Shown here piece after piece: positions 11,901-22,899 of a DNA stretch of 64,000 nucleotides (position 1 is its first letter; every line of letters begins with the position of its first letter). The notes under the pieces were generated by a model. The model searched no databases and was not told the DNA's origin. It worked only from the letters and a program-made list of their open reading frames with translations. Made by a program: the position numbers and the translations under genes. This DNA comes from Cymodocea nodosa (taxonomy: Eukaryota > Streptophyta > Magnoliopsida > Alismatales > Cymodoceaceae), in assembly GCA_036874045.1 (NCBI GenBank), contig CM072338.1, positions 14,654,501 to 14,718,500 of the forward strand, in the 5' to 3' direction.

Positions 11901-14900
11901 TGTCTTGCTCTGTTGAAGGTGCAATTCTTTGTTTGGATGACGATGCATAGGGTAATCTTGACAAAGGAAGTGTTGTAATGGGGGTTTGCACTTGGCTGGC
12001 AATTGTTACGTCTATAGCAAGACATCTATTTTTGATTCTCTTGATATGGTGGATTGGCTGTACTTATATGTTGGCTCTTCTTGGCAACATTTCAGGGAAG
12101 GAGGTTTAAAGGCTTAAGTCCTACCTTCCACTCATGCAAGAGGAAGTTAGTGACTCAGATGAGTGGAGGGGAACATGAAGATCTTTTGGAGTGTTGCTTG
12201 ATCATTTCTCTTGGATTTTGGAAGTGTTGTTATTATTGAACCTAGGAGTTGAGTGGCCAACCAGGCATGAATATGGTTTTGAGGGGTTGATTGCGTCTAT
12301 TATGAACATGGACAAGTCCTTGATAGAAATGGTAGGGGTAATTGTCTCTGACAATCCTGCATGCTCACCCATAACCTTAGAAATGATCACCATAGGACTA
12401 CCATCACTACCCATGGTTGGACGAGAGATGACAAAGGATGGTTGGGGAAACAACCTTCTGTAAGAGGAGGAACCCTTCACGTAGAGTTGCAACTTTTTAC
12501 AATGCCCATTGGATGTTTTGATGTTGCCACCACAATAGTTGTTATATCCCATTAAATTAGTGCATGTTTCCTTTAACTAATATTAGAGTTTGTTTTATGT
12601 CCATTGTTAGACGATTACATTGCAAGTGGCCATTTATAGCCCACCCATCTTAATGCATGGGATGAACGAGTTGCATCATCTTCTTCCGCCTTACTTCTCT
12701 TCATTTGACTCCTTTAGTCCTTTGGTCTCTCCTTCCCCACTTCATCCCTAATCACACACACAACTATAGGGTGGATGTGTCATCCACATCTTGTTAAAGG
12801 TGCAGCTCCCTCATTGGATGCATCGTTGACATGTAACAATCTCATATGGTACCGATAAATGGTTTTGTTTGGCCTTCTGGCCATTTTTCTGCTTTGGAGT
12901 TTTCTCATTTTGTGGTTTTGGGTTGTGGTTGTGGGTCAATTTTTTGTTCTTGTTTGTTTTATCCTTGGAGTTTTATTGTGAGTGCCTTGTAGGGTCCTAT
13001 CTTTTTGATGAGCTTGCACCTTTGTGTTTTTTTGCTTAGTTGAATAGGGAGAAAAATGATCATATATCTTTTATAGTTAATGATAGGATGACACACACAC
13101 ACACTCACAACTGTCACCATTTCATGTGAAATAGTTGTCTAAAGCACAGGATTTAGAAAGCCAGACTGAATTTTGAACTTGGAGTAAGTGAAACAGTTTA
13201 CTTTCTTTGTTGCTTGCATTTCAAGACTATTTGTAAATTCATTGTGTTATAGGAAACAATTATGGTATTTTGTTTGCTGCATCTAAAAATATTGTTTTTC
13301 TGAAATTACATTGAAAGAATGTGAACTTTATTTTGCCATCATATTTGATTTTCTCTTGAATATTATTGCATATTAATTTAGTCAAGGAAGGAATATGAGC
13401 GTCAACAGGCACTTGAAGAAGCAGAACAACTACGGAGTTTTCAGGTTTGTACTGTCCCTGTTCATGAATCTAAGCTGTCTCCTTGGCATTACAAGACAGC
13501 CTTAATGTTTGCATATTTACATCACTATTATGAGCTGGATTGTGCACTTGGGCATGTGTGTGTGTGTGTGTGTGCATGCATGCACATGTGTGTGAGCCCA
13601 TGTGCATACATGTGCCAGTCAACAGGAAGATGAAAATTTTTCTTATGTACATATTTCTGCTTAAGGAGACCCTTATCTTCTTTGCAATAGAGAGCATGAT
13701 TAAGCCATGAGCAATTTGTTCTTTCATGCTGTTTGCCATCATGATATCAACATAATCATCTACTAGCTGGTTTTCATATTTGAGATCCTTAATATCAAGA
13801 GGGTTTTTAGTGATGTGTTTGAGTTTTCATTGTGACCCAAGTACTAGGAAAGAACATGCCCAATGAGAGTTTTTGTTGTGCAACTTGATTGGTGTCATGA
13901 AGTTGACAGACGAATGCATTTGGTGTAGTTCCATTTTTGTGCCAAGTACATCTGATCTTCCCACAAAGGACACCATGAATGGTGTGGGAGTGTAGTAGAT
14001 TAATGGTTGGAGGCACTTAACATGTCATTAGTGTAGGGGAAGGTTAGTGTGAACCACTAACAGGAAGAGGGTGGCCTAATGGAATCAGAAATGGGCCAGA
14101 GTCTTTGGATGGCAATGAAAGCCTTAGATGGGCTTGACAGTGCCAGAAAATCCCTAGATGGGTTCGATGGTGACGAAAAAATCTAAAAGGGGTCGGAAAA
14201 CATTGGTTGGTACCCTCTAGATAGACCTGGCAACACCGACAGTTGCCCCTGGAGATGGCAGCGGTGAGATCTGGTTCTCCTTTGGTGGCGGTGGAAGAGG
14301 AAGGCAATGGTGGTGAATGTGGTAAGAGAGTTTTCTGGTGGCGGAGATGACAAGGGTGATGCGTCAGATTAGGGTCAAAACTGTAGCTTTTTGATACCTT
14401 GTTAGACGGAGAAAATGATTTCAGCATCTATGCCTATTCGAAAGAGTGATTTGTCTTTATCAATAAATTGGCCAATTGTACAGAATAAAGGACTTCATTT
14501 GCTGTTTAATTTTCGTAATCTCTGGGTGATGCTGGTGTAAGAGCAAGAAATGATGTTCATCTGAACTATTTATCTGCAAACGAACTACTTTGTAATTCAG
14601 GAAGCTGTGATGGCACGTTCCTCCATTGTCCAAGAAATAAAGGAGGTCCCTACAGTCTCTGGATCTGAGGTAACTTTCTGTGAATATGCTTGCCTTAAGT
14701 TTTAGTTTATATGGTTTTACTTTACAAGTAAAGGAATAGTGTGGTTCTTCATTTCCATTGAAGTTTGTGTTGCTGATCATTGCACATGTGTTGTTGAGTC
14801 TCACGATATTTCATATTTTTTATGTAAAATTCAGTTTTTGATTTTGGATTGTGCAGGAACCCAGAGTGCTAAAAAAGAACGAGAAAACTCGTCCACTGGG

Positions 14901-15069
14901 TGGTCTAATTTTCTCTTTAAAACCACAGGTGAAAAAAGCCAAAACAGAAGCATCGAGTGATAAAGGTAGTATTTCAAATGGCGATGTGGATGAGAACTGC
15001 CCTGCTGTCACTCGTGGAGCCATTGGTAATTTGGTATCCTACAGTGATGAAAGTGAAGGTGACAGCTGA
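4888..15069 (+). CDS. NIP30/FAM192A (Fyv6-domain) nuclear protein, 3' part of gene, 4 exons
   Basis: Exons 4888-4943, 13382-13444, 14601-14669 and 14857-15069 have AG acceptors, and the first three have GT donors. They join in frame. Together they encode PPKALDEDETEFLDKLEM, then SRKEYERQQALEEAEQLRSFQ in two blocks (SRKEYERQQALEE and AEQLRSFQ), then a linker with VQEIKEVPTVSG. A basic stretch (KKNEKTRPLGG, KPQVKKAKTE) follows and the acidic end is VSYSDESEGDS, stop TGA. This order is characteristic of plant NIP30-domain proteins. In animals FAM192A binds the proteasome activator PA28-gamma, and yeast Fyv6 acts in the spliceosome. The plant role is an inference. Exon 4888 starts in phase 1, so a preceding exon must exist; it was not found. 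The first visible intron is 8,438 nt and full of transposons. Alternative: a pseudogene with its 5' end lost, but the visible exons have no lesion. Confidence 0.82.
5085..5660 (+). mobile_element. LINE 3'-end-like tails (two)
   Basis: Two blocks end like plant LINE 3' untranslated regions. One, near 5085-5170, ends CTTCTTCAAAAGAAAA. The other, near 5460-5650, has T-rich text, GGATTAATATATTTCC and then TGATAAAAAAAGG. No coding part is attached. The assignment rests on style only, so it is weak. Both lie in the long intron of the NIP30-type gene. Confidence 0.3.
5942..5969. repeat. (TA)n microsatellite
   Basis: About 14 uninterrupted TA units inside the NIP30-type intron. Confidence 0.95.
6060..6240 (-). 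repeat. Dispersed repeat, minus-strand copy (CCTACATTGGTAT family)
   Basis: The reverse complement contains GACTTAATAATCCTACATTG, then GATGTGGTT, CTCATAACATTG, CCAATTGGTTTTGAAA and TTTTAACA. The same order is seen on the + strand at 7890-8185. It also keeps a segment with ATAAGACACTTGTAGG and AAAGGTGCCAC. It is likely the terminal part of a retroelement. No coding capacity. Confidence 0.7.
6335..7757 (+). mobile_element. Ty1/copia pol remnant: reverse transcriptase and RNase H
   Basis: The + strand carries copia reverse transcriptase pieces. KKVIYGLKQS lies near 6660-6690 and the YVDD box is at 6805-6816 (YVDDILIIGN). The thumb region continues to about 7250. The longest frame, 7100-7720, holds a near-complete RNase H: SYSDSKYASD, then SSVETEYRTMAQAGYE, YYDNQSIIFI and KHVEVDCYHIRD. 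It ends with the expected LAEFFIKGLPTEVF tail. A purine-rich tract (ACTTGAGGAGTG) lies at about 7748-7757, immediately before the putative LTR start. Integrase and gag are not recognisable upstream. Inactive, being broken by stops and frameshifts. Confidence 0.85.
7758..7889 (+). mobile_element. Putative copia 3' LTR start merging into a LINE-like A tail
   Basis: TGTTAGAGATATATG follows the polypurine tract, which is where a copia 3' LTR should start. The text soon changes to a T/C-rich block ending TTCCCCCTTCAAAAAAAA, resembling the LINE tails at 2.8 and 5.6 kb. The LTR may therefore be truncated. Confidence 0.4.
7890..8185 (+). repeat. Dispersed repeat, two plus-strand copies (CCCACATTGATAT family)
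   Basis: The first copy (7890-8000) and second (about 8070-8180) share GACTTAATA, CACATTG, ATGTGGTTG, TTGGGT and TTATAA, in the same order as the inverted copy at 6060-6240. The word ATAAGACATTTGTAGGCTTA between them also matches that copy. The three copies bracket the copia remnant. Confidence 0.7.
8251..9368 (+). mobile_element. Harbinger deletion derivative with transposase tail
   Basis: The left end GGGGTTTGTGTGATTAGG and the reverse complement of the right end (CCTGTTTGTATACATTTC) form imperfect inverted repeats. The flanking bodies are rich in AAATGATAG/CATTTTC words, as in the copies at 20.5, 37.0 and 41.3 kb. From about 8776 a short reading (LLEDLSDELVQINTND, then EEEGIHC) and RVIDEMCEQI resemble the C-terminal tail of the H2 transposase (DDLEELNIID ... 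ELIDKMCEDM). So this is a shortened element that kept its transposase end. The rest is A+T-rich noncoding DNA. Confidence 0.65.
9369..10589. other. Intron stretch without recognised feature
   Basis: A poly-T run at about 9410 is followed by A+T-rich text without convincing frames. A short + reading near 9745 (KAFAKEFWQKVCTLFGF) faintly resembles the integrase region of a gypsy element, but too little follows to support it. Confidence 0.4.
10590..12240 (+). mobile_element. LINE (L1-type) remnant: reverse transcriptase and zinc-binding domain
   Basis: The frame at 10597-10785 reads CNRGDLLYPLLFNLLV, matching the GLRQGDPLSPLLF block of plant LINE reverse transcriptase. The following text gives an ADDVFVF-like box near 10810 and RLNVNSFESMV near 10895. 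From about 11860 a zf-RVT-like region appears (VWNCLALLKVQFFVW, then ILTKEVL). Many stops and frameshifts. The element is inside the 8.4-kb intron of the NIP30-type gene, in sense orientation. Confidence 0.7.
12241..13381. other. LINE 3' flank and intron end, no gene
   Basis: Several short overlapping frames (12191-12555 on both strands) have no known domain. A T/G-rich segment near 12880-13040 resembles a LINE 3' untranslated region. The stretch ends with the acceptor of the second visible NIP30-type exon at 13380-13381. Confidence 0.4.
13557..13574. repeat. (GT)n microsatellite
   Basis: About nine GT units followed by alternating purine/pyrimidine text (GCATGCATGCACATG), in the NIP30-type intron at 13445-14600. 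This intron also holds a G+C-rich patch at about 14200-14360 with no recognisable protein. Confidence 0.85.
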
Positions 15070-15620
15070 CGTCATTTTGGCATATTATTCCCCAACCTTT
15101 TCATCCAAAATGCATATGTAGTCTTAAGTTTGAAAGTGCATCGTTGTTGTTTATGGCTTGTGGTCGTAGATGCACATTTTCTTGCTTTTGGTCTGTAACT
15201 GATTTCCTTTTAGCTATTCAGTTGCTATTTCATTATTCACAGCTTAGTATTATTTCACAGAAAGCTAGTGAAAGCTACTCTCTTCCTTACCGGCCGAAAA
15301 ATGCGAGTCCTGAAAAAAATGCCATGAATGTTGGGATAATATGCCATGCGTTGGTTCTGTTGAAAGTTTTTGTTACTCTTGACAGAAAGTGATGGTTGAA
15401 GGTAATTTCAGCTTCACTCAGCATGCATTGCCAGTGTTGGTACGTAGTTTACCGATAACTCTAGGAGTTGTCACAATACAAACTCTTGCATTTAAGTACA
15501 AATTCCCACTGGCATCTGCTCAGCTGTCTGCTCTTGCCCTGATGCTGCTCAAGAAATTCCTCTTGAAATTTGATCTCAATAGATCAGTGTGCGTCACAAC
15601 TGCAATATTGAGGTACTCTT
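15070..15620 (+). other. 3' flank or untranslated region of the NIP30-type gene
   Basis: Starts right after the TGA at 15067-15069. Frames at 15144-15392 and 15389-15622 are short and partly hydrophobic but match nothing I recognise. I treat the stretch as 3' untranslated sequence up to the copia LTR at about 15621. Confidence 0.4.
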
Positions 15621-16851
15621 GAATCTCTTTCATAGGTCATTTCTCTCGTGTTTAGATAGAAACGGTAACCCTTTTTTGCCTTGGATTTATTCGATGTTGA
15701 TATATCTTTGAGTTTCATATTTACATAAAGATTGCCTCTTACAGTAGAATGAAAATTAAGAAAGCTTTGAAGGAGAAATGAGGTAAGACGAGGGAAAGAA
15801 AAGAGAGAGATTAGACATAAGAAAAATGAAAGCTGATTTCCTTTGCTGATGCCTAAAAATAGATAATACAACATCATATATAGAAACTTCTAGAAACTTC
15901 TTTGGGACAAAAAATAACTAACTAAATTCAGATCTAGATTTCATTAGTCAAAGTACTACAATAATTAATCAATCAGAATTCAAATCTCATATCTGGATTC
16001 GACTAGACATTTGGGTTCCAATCGTGTGTGAGTTCAAATGTCAGATTGGACGGGTTCAAATGTCGAGTAGATGGGTTTAAATGTTACGTGGATCATTAGA
16101 CGTTCTTCATATTTCAATAGTCCCCCCTCAAGCAATTTGCAATCTGTTGATTAGAATGAATGAACTTCACACAGAAATTGCCTTGCAACATGTGATCACA
16201 AATGAAATGTATGTCTATCTCCACATGCTTTGTACGTAACTGTTATACTGGATTTATTGTACTTTAATTATCACATCATATGGTTGGTGTCTTGAATGAG
16301 ATATTAAGTTGTTGTAGTAACATTCGTGACCACAATATTTCACATGTTGTATCTGATAAAACTTTGTATTCTAATTCTACACTTGATTTGGAAATAGTTC
16401 TTTGTTTTCTTGAATACCAAAAAATTAGATTCTATCTCATAAACACACAATAGCTAGAATGTGATTTTGGGTCATCAGAATCACTTGCCCAATCAATGTC
16501 ACTAAAGCCATGTAAACAATGCACAGATCTTGAAGGTGATCTATGATATGATAAATCGTGACTTGGAGTACATTTCAAGTAATGAACAATTCTTTTGGTT
16601 GTCTTGAGATGCTTAGTTGTAAGGGGAGCTAAAAATTGACTTACCTTGTTTACTAAATATGCTATGTTTGATCTTGTTATACATAGATATTGCAATGATC
16701 CAACTAGGCTTCTGAATGTAGTTGGATTTTTGAGAATATCTTCATCCTTCTTTCTAAGTTTTGTACCACTAACCATAGGAGTATGATAGGGCTTAATTCC
16801 GTCCAATATAAACTTTTTCAATATATCCGCAAGATATTCTTCATGTTTCAA
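15621..16851 (-). mobile_element. Ty1/copia remnant with 3' LTR, minus strand
   Basis: Frame 16851-16432 encodes the end of reverse transcriptase and the start of RNase H (PTTFRSLVGSLQYL, then TRSNIAYLVNKVSQF and GFSDIDWASD). At 16240-16136 the reading is KHVEIDIHFICDHML, then NQQIANCL, the usual copia C-terminus. A purine tract (TTGAGGGGGGACTAT) precedes a TG at about 16116, which starts a putative 3' LTR of about 496 bp. That LTR runs to about 15621 and ends ...TTCA on the minus strand. The rest of the element is not recognisable. Inactive. Confidence 0.78.
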
Positions 16852-17808
16852 TAGAGAACAAGATTGTATGATTTTTGGGGTTGTAAAATATCGTGTCTAG
16901 GGTATTCTTTTTTTTTGTTGTTGCAAATTCTAGGGTATTCTTTGTTGATGTATTGTTCATTATAAATAAATATGCATACCTTTGAAATCCTCCACTTGAT
17001 CTTCATGTGCTACAGTACAGAATATCTTCAAATAATCAATAATCTTCCTAGGATAAATTGTCTTAAGCGACTGACATCCATGGAGGACCATTTGTGTTAG
17101 GTCCGACGTTTTTTAATTATTTTCATTTTCTGAAGCTTAATTTTTTAATTGTTTGTAACCAGGGTCTCATTACAACCCATATATACATTACTAATTGTGT
17201 AAGGTCTCGGATTTTACGCAGCAGAAGATATTTTTTAAGCACATCACAATATATTCCTTTCCTCCTGTGTGCACGCAAGCTGCATCGTCCAAGGAGGACG
17301 TTTTCGATGTCTATGGTAGGAAATACCTACCATTTTGTCTTACCCATTTTTTGGTGATAACAAAATGGTTAACTAAAATAAAACAATAAGTACATAAAGC
17401 ATTCAATAGAAGTTACTTATTTCATTTGAATGCCCAATCCAATCCTGTTCTCAGGTTGGTAATGCATCTTATACTAAGCCACCCCATCATACCATGCAAC
17501 GAATCCTCATTGTTTGGTTCTAGATTAAGCATCCAATAAGGCAATCAAACGCGGTTCATTTATTAGAATATTTATACAAAACGATAAGAAAAATTGATGC
17601 GAGTCATGTTTTAAGCGTGCTTAATAAATGCTTGTATGGTAGTTAAAGTTGACTTAGCTGAGGGAGAGTGCATCTTCTATGATGTGGCTGTGCATGCTTT
17701 TTTGTCTTGACTTTGCGTTCCACCACGAAGCTTTCACCAAAGAGGAAGGTTTGAAGGTAGGTAGGTTACCGATCACAGATGGTAGAGGAGAGGCTTTTAT
17801 GCACCGCC
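16852..17808. other. Unassigned stretch
   Basis: The text contains a block starting GGTCTCGGATTTTACGCAGC near 17202 that reads like retroelement LTR or leader sequence, but I cannot pair it. Frames at 17094-17389 have no known domain. Confidence 0.35.
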
Positions 17809-19592
17809 TAGAGGTGTCAATGGGCCAGGTTGGGCCAGCCTAGCCTAAAAAGTGGTAGCTTGTGTGGGTTAAGGGTCGGGTTGAAATTTTTTTAATTTTT
17901 TTTTGACAATCTAATTCAGTTCAAAATTATTTCAAGGCATCATAACTCAGTCCAAAATATTTTTAGGATATCTCAACCTAGCCCAATTGAAGTATAAGTT
18001 TTTTTTTTTAATTTTTTCTTCAATTAGACTATAAAACCAATGGTCTTATTGGTAGAAATTTTTTTTTTTTTTTTTCTTCGATTTGACTAACTGAAGTTTT
18101 TTATTTTTTCCTTTGATTAAATTGAAGCTTAGACTTCGGCCTGACTGAAGTTTTTTAGTTTTTTATTTTTTATTGGTTAGATTGAAGTTCAGACTTTGAT
18201 CTGATCAAAGTCTTTTATTTTTTAATTTTTTTTTCGATCAGATTGATCAAATTCGTTTTTGTTCTAAGTAATTAAAGTTTTTTATTTTTTTATTTTTTCC
18301 TTCAATCAGACTGAAGCTTAGTCTTCGATTCGATCGAAGTTTTTTATTTTTTTATTCTTTTTAAGTCAAATAGAAGCTCAAACTTCGGTCTAACCAAATT
18401 TTTTATTTATTTCTTCAGTCCGACTAACTAAAGTTTTTTATTTTTTTGTTCAGTCATACTAAAACTCATTCTTCAGTCTAACCAAAGTTTTTTATTTTTT
18501 TTATTTTTTTCTTCAATCAGACTGAAGCTCAACTTCAGTCCAACTGACATAAGACAATTTTTTTTCTTTTATTTTTTCATTCAATTTGATCGAATCTTAA
18601 CTTTGGTCTAACCGAAATTTTTGATTTTTTATATTTATTTTTTTGATTTTAAATTAAAAAAAAAAAATTTACAACGTTTCTGATAATCAATTCATCATTC
18701 AAACACACTATTTTATTTATAAATACATGAACATTAAACATAAGTCATCATTCATAAATCATTATTCATCACATTAACATCAATATCAAGACATCATCAA
18801 CGAACCATTTATAATTCATCATTCATCAACACATTCAAACATAAGTCATAAAGTTAAAATAATTATTTTATTTCTAAATTTAAATTAAAATTACATTATT
18901 TTTGTAATTATATCAAATATTTTTACGTTTAATGTACAATGTACATAATTATATTTAAACATTTATTACATCAAAATTATATTAATGATAAAATAAGAAA
19001 TGTGCATTTTTGTGTTTTCCTTCAATTTATTACATCAAAATCTAGAAAATCAAGATTATCTCTTATTAAATATTTATGATTAAAATTATTTAATTCTTTC
19101 CTATTTGTTATAATAAATCTCTTATTTAATTCTTCCCATATTTTGTAGGATACATATCAAACATTATTTAAACTTTGTTCTATATTTTCAATTGTTACAT
19201 CAAGTTCTACGTCTAAACAAGTTTGTATTACATTTATTAATTTTTTAACAACTTTTACTTTAACATTTATTAATTTTGTATACATCAACTTTTACGTTTA
19301 CATTTATTAATTGTATTACTTTATTAATGTATATAAGAGAGGTATCATATTTTATTTTTTATTTTCTATGGATTTCAACCTGACTCGAATTAGTCTGCAG
19401 GCCAGCATAGGCCTAGCCCAAATCAGCCCACAGGCCAGCCTAAATCAGCTTGTAGGCTAGCCCAGCCCGTAGGTTAATTTTCTAATTTATTGTAGCCCAA
19501 CTTGGCTTGATTTAAAAAATTAGGTTAGGTCAGGCCAACCCATTACGGACTAGGCTAGGCTGTGCAATGGTCCGACCCAATTGACACCTCTA
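17809..19592. mobile_element. Non-autonomous hAT-like element
   Basis: The ends are inverted repeats: TAGAGGTGTCAATGGGCC at the left, and the right end reads TAGAGGTGTCAATTGGGTC on the other strand. The similarity continues inward with runs of AGCCTAGCCTA and GGGTTGG. The flanking octamers GCACCGCC (17801-17808) and GTGCCGCC (19593-19600) match at 6 of 8 positions, as a decayed 8-bp hAT target duplication would. The interior is noncoding: a T-rich minisatellite (18040-18625) followed by A+T-rich DNA. Known: hAT elements use 8-bp target sites and often have this TAGGGGTGTCAA-like end. Confidence 0.75.
18040..18625. repeat. Minisatellite inside the hAT-like element, unit about 60 bp
   Basis: The words CTGAAGTTTTTTATTTTTT, CTTCAATCAGACTGAAGC and CTTCGGTCTAAC alternate for roughly nine to ten degenerate units. 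Each unit holds a GACTGAAG/CTTCAGTC pair, so it could fold into short hairpins. Confidence 0.75.
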
Positions 19593-20469
19593 GTGCCGCC
19601 CCCTTCTCAAAATCTCTATCATAGGGAAGATGTGTTCTTCTTGTCACCCCCTCACAAGCTGCACAATGTTTGACACAGTTAAATGAATTACATGAAAATG
19701 TGTAGAAACATATCAATTTGGTATTAGAGTTAAATGAATCCATAAAGATCAACAAACCATGAGAAGTGCTAATGAAGTTTTTGAATGACTAACAAAGGAA
19801 AGTTACCAAGCATGAAGGAAATGATGGGAACCATCAGGTTAGTTGGTGAAAGGGATTCACTTCTCTTCCCCATTCTCACTAATGTTAACATTATGTTAAT
19901 TTGGTTTGGATACAGTTCCATTAAGAAAGTCAAAGAAAACCTTAGGCTTAATTAGCCTTAGAATATGAGTTTGCTGAATAGATAGATGGTTTCTCATGTT
20001 CAACTTCAACAAGATGAACTTTAGAGATGCAAACCAATCTCATACAGACTTAAGCTCCATTCTCCATCGTTGTTGCTTTGATTTGATATCATCAAGATGA
20101 TGACAATCAGACTTAACTCTTTGGATGAAGTTCATACAGAAGAACAATCCAAAATGTTGTAGAAAAGTAGAACCAAAACTTAACACTAATAAGTCACTTG
20201 TACACACAACTAACTAACTAACTAACCCTAATGCATGCAACATACAAAATACCATTTAATTCAACTCAAGTCCTTTTGTTTTTTTGTCACCAAAATCTGT
20301 TAAAGCTTAACTAGATGCATCAAAAAAGGAAGTTTATTGAAATGTGTCGTCTTTGGATCCTAAAATATTTTGTAAACACAACTCAAAATAAACCCAATGC
20401 AAATACAACATACATGAGAAACGATGCATGCATCTAAAACTACAATTTTATGGTAACTTTTTTTGAGGG
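19593..20469. other. Unassigned stretch
   Basis: No frame or repeat that I can assign. A short run (AACTAACTAACTAACTAA) lies at about 20208. Confidence 0.4.
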
Positions 20470-21058
20470 AGGGTTTGTGTACAAGGGAAAGTGAAGAAAA
20501 GTGGTAGAAAGTAAAGTAACGAAAAGTAGCAAAAAAATATAGTGTGTTTGTATTTGATAGAAAGTGACAAAAATACTTTCCTTCGCCACTTTCTAAAAAA
20601 AGTTTTATAAGAGAAAGTAGAGTCGTTCTCTTTCTAAAACTAGAGGATCTGAAAGTGACAAAAAGTGAGGAAAAAAATGAAGAATAGAAAAAAAAAAGGA
20701 AATGTAATTTGTTAAATTCGTATGTTAAAAAAAAGATAAAATAATAATAATAATAATAATAAATTTTTACAATATGTTAAATTTATATTAACCTCATAAT
20801 GTATAATGTATTCTTATGAAGAATGAAAATATTTTTAATTTTTTCATAAATTTGAGATATTTAAAAATATTTTTATGTTATTCATTTATATTTTATTATT
20901 TTTTCACTTTCTATTACTTTCTGAATATTTCTATCACTTTCTTGTTGACGTACAAACATCATATTTTCTGGTAACTTTCTTTTTCGTCACTTTCTAAACT
21001 TTTCGACACTTTCTTTTCTATTATTTTCTATCACTTTTTAGATGTACAAATGAATCTT
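20470..21058. mobile_element. Harbinger-type MITE (b)
   Basis: The left end GGGTTTGTGTACAAGGGA and the right end (reverse complement AGATTCATTTGTACATC) are imperfect inverted repeats. Next to them are AAAGTGA/TCACTTT words. Internal GTACAAACATC also occurs in the H1 right end. Noncoding, about 590 bp, probably mobilised by a related Harbinger transposase. Confidence 0.65.
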
Positions 21059-21119
21059 GAAATGCATTTCTAAAAAAGTCTTGTCATTTTTTTCTTTTTT
21101 TAATGTGATAGTAGATAGA

Positions 21120-21748
21120 TTAAAAAGCAGAATTAACCCTACTAACTCTATCTACGTAAGATAATAGAGTTGGTAGGCTCGATAAAATTATCAGCATTAG
21201 AGGTTGCCATATTATGACCAATATAAGCTTTCCATCTTGACTTTGCATCTTTTACAATTGCTACTCCTAAATCTGCAGCAAATGTTTTTAACCAAAATAA
21301 TAATCAGATTGACCATACCATCAAATATTGAAGAGGCATTGCATTCTTAACAGATCTATTAAAAACACAATTTTTACGTTCCAACCAACGGTTCGAAATA
21401 AAAGAAAATACTAGACCTTAAGATGATGAAGAAATTTTTTTTTGTTTGGTTAGCATGAAAAGTGGGCAATAATAAATTATCATGGAAGAGGGCTCTACTA
21501 GCGTTAATAAAGAAAATTCAGATTTCATTTGTCTATAGAAATGGGGGGCAATTTGTGTTTCCAAACCTACCTCTTTTTTAGATGGATTTTCTTTTGTAAG
21601 AAGTTCATTTTGAACGCGAGCAACAATTTTAGCTTTAAAAGGGGTATTTACCTTCCAAATTTGATTATTAAGGTTGAATTCGATGCCCCCCCCCCCCCCC
21701 CGTAAATGAATGAAGGAGTTGCAGTAAGATTTCACGAAAAAATTCTAA
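21120..21748 (-). mobile_element. LINE 3' coding part (zf-RVT and C-terminus), minus strand
   Basis: Read on the minus strand from 21748 down: NFFVKSYCNSFIH, then IWKVNTPFKAKIVARV and LLTKE. These match the GxFSVKSxY and zinc-binding parts of plant L1 LINEs. Below 21420 the reading continues with RWLERKNCVFNRSVKNA, the usual C-terminal WxERNxRIF segment. A 16-nt C run (21686-21701) has expanded within the frame. The reverse transcriptase half lies beyond the inserted Harbinger copy H1, at 25.8-26.85 kb. Confidence 0.72.
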
Positions 21749-22899
21749 AATTTGTATTTCTCTAGAATATCTTACCTTTTTCGTTCTTTAAGTATTTATA
21801 CATTCAATGGATTCCACTATTTTCCTCGATATACGACAGCTTCTCCACACGTTTCCCACCGTTTCCTCACCCCGGTACCTTCGAATCCGACGGAAAACTT
21901 TTTTTTCCCTCTTGCGCCGCATCCTCTACCCGACGATCTCGCGCATCCTCGCCCCGATCTCCATCCCGACGGCGCCTCTGACAAATCTTTGGAAGATTTT
22001 TTCCCATCTCGTGCATCCTCGGCCCAACAATCTCACACATTCTTTCCCTCCCGCACCATCGCGACAGCCCCGATCTCCAACTCCACCTCTTCTACAGTTT
22101 GACACCAACAAGCCCCTATCCCAGTCATGTAAAGTCCACTCTCCCATCTATTCAATAGTCATCAATCAACCTTTCTTGTTGATTGAATCTAATGTTGCTA
22201 CTGTTGTGAACACGGATTGTTGCTTGCTCAACTTTTTTTTTTTTTTTTTTTTTTTTGCATCTATTGCTACTGTGCAAAAATTTATTATTGTTATATTGAT
22301 CACAACAACATCAATCATCCAAAAAATTTATTCTGCATTCTCTACTTGAAAGGACATGCTGGAGTATTTGAATAAATTAGAATTATTATATATTGTGTGT
22401 CGTTGATAATCCTATATTGTTAGTCATGTAATTCTGTACTTTGTATAATCTCCACTGATATGAGTAGTCTTTCATGATATCTGGTAGTCTCTTGAGCATG
22501 AGTGAAGTCTTCTAGTTGTTGCCATAACCTGTACTCCTATTTATCTTGAATCAATTGCATGATTGTCTATAAATTTGTAGTAAAGATCAATAAATTATAA
22601 GGCAAATTTGCATTGCAGAATTCTGCTCTTGAATTTCTGTTAAATGGCATTTTGAGCATCTTGTTGAATCTACATTGAGCATCTTGTTGTTACTTTGGTG
22701 GAAAACTTGATTAACTTTATATGTTGGTAAGTGCATAACATATTTTTCTGTCAATTTTAATTATTTGTGGGGTATTTTGATTATGCAAAAAAATACATTT
22801 GTAAATAATAGCAGAAAGTACTACTCATGGAAAGAATGCTACATCAAAGAAAAATTTTACATAAGGTTAGAAAGATGATGAAATGATCCTAGCTCTCCT

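Noticed and set aside
14044..14427. 127-residue minus-strand frame inside a NIP30-type intron
   Set aside because: Low-complexity Pro/Ser/His-rich text and no domain.
15389..15622. 77-residue hydrophobic frame after the NIP30-type gene
   Set aside because: No recognised family, no gene context, ends at the copia LTR. More likely 3' untranslated sequence.
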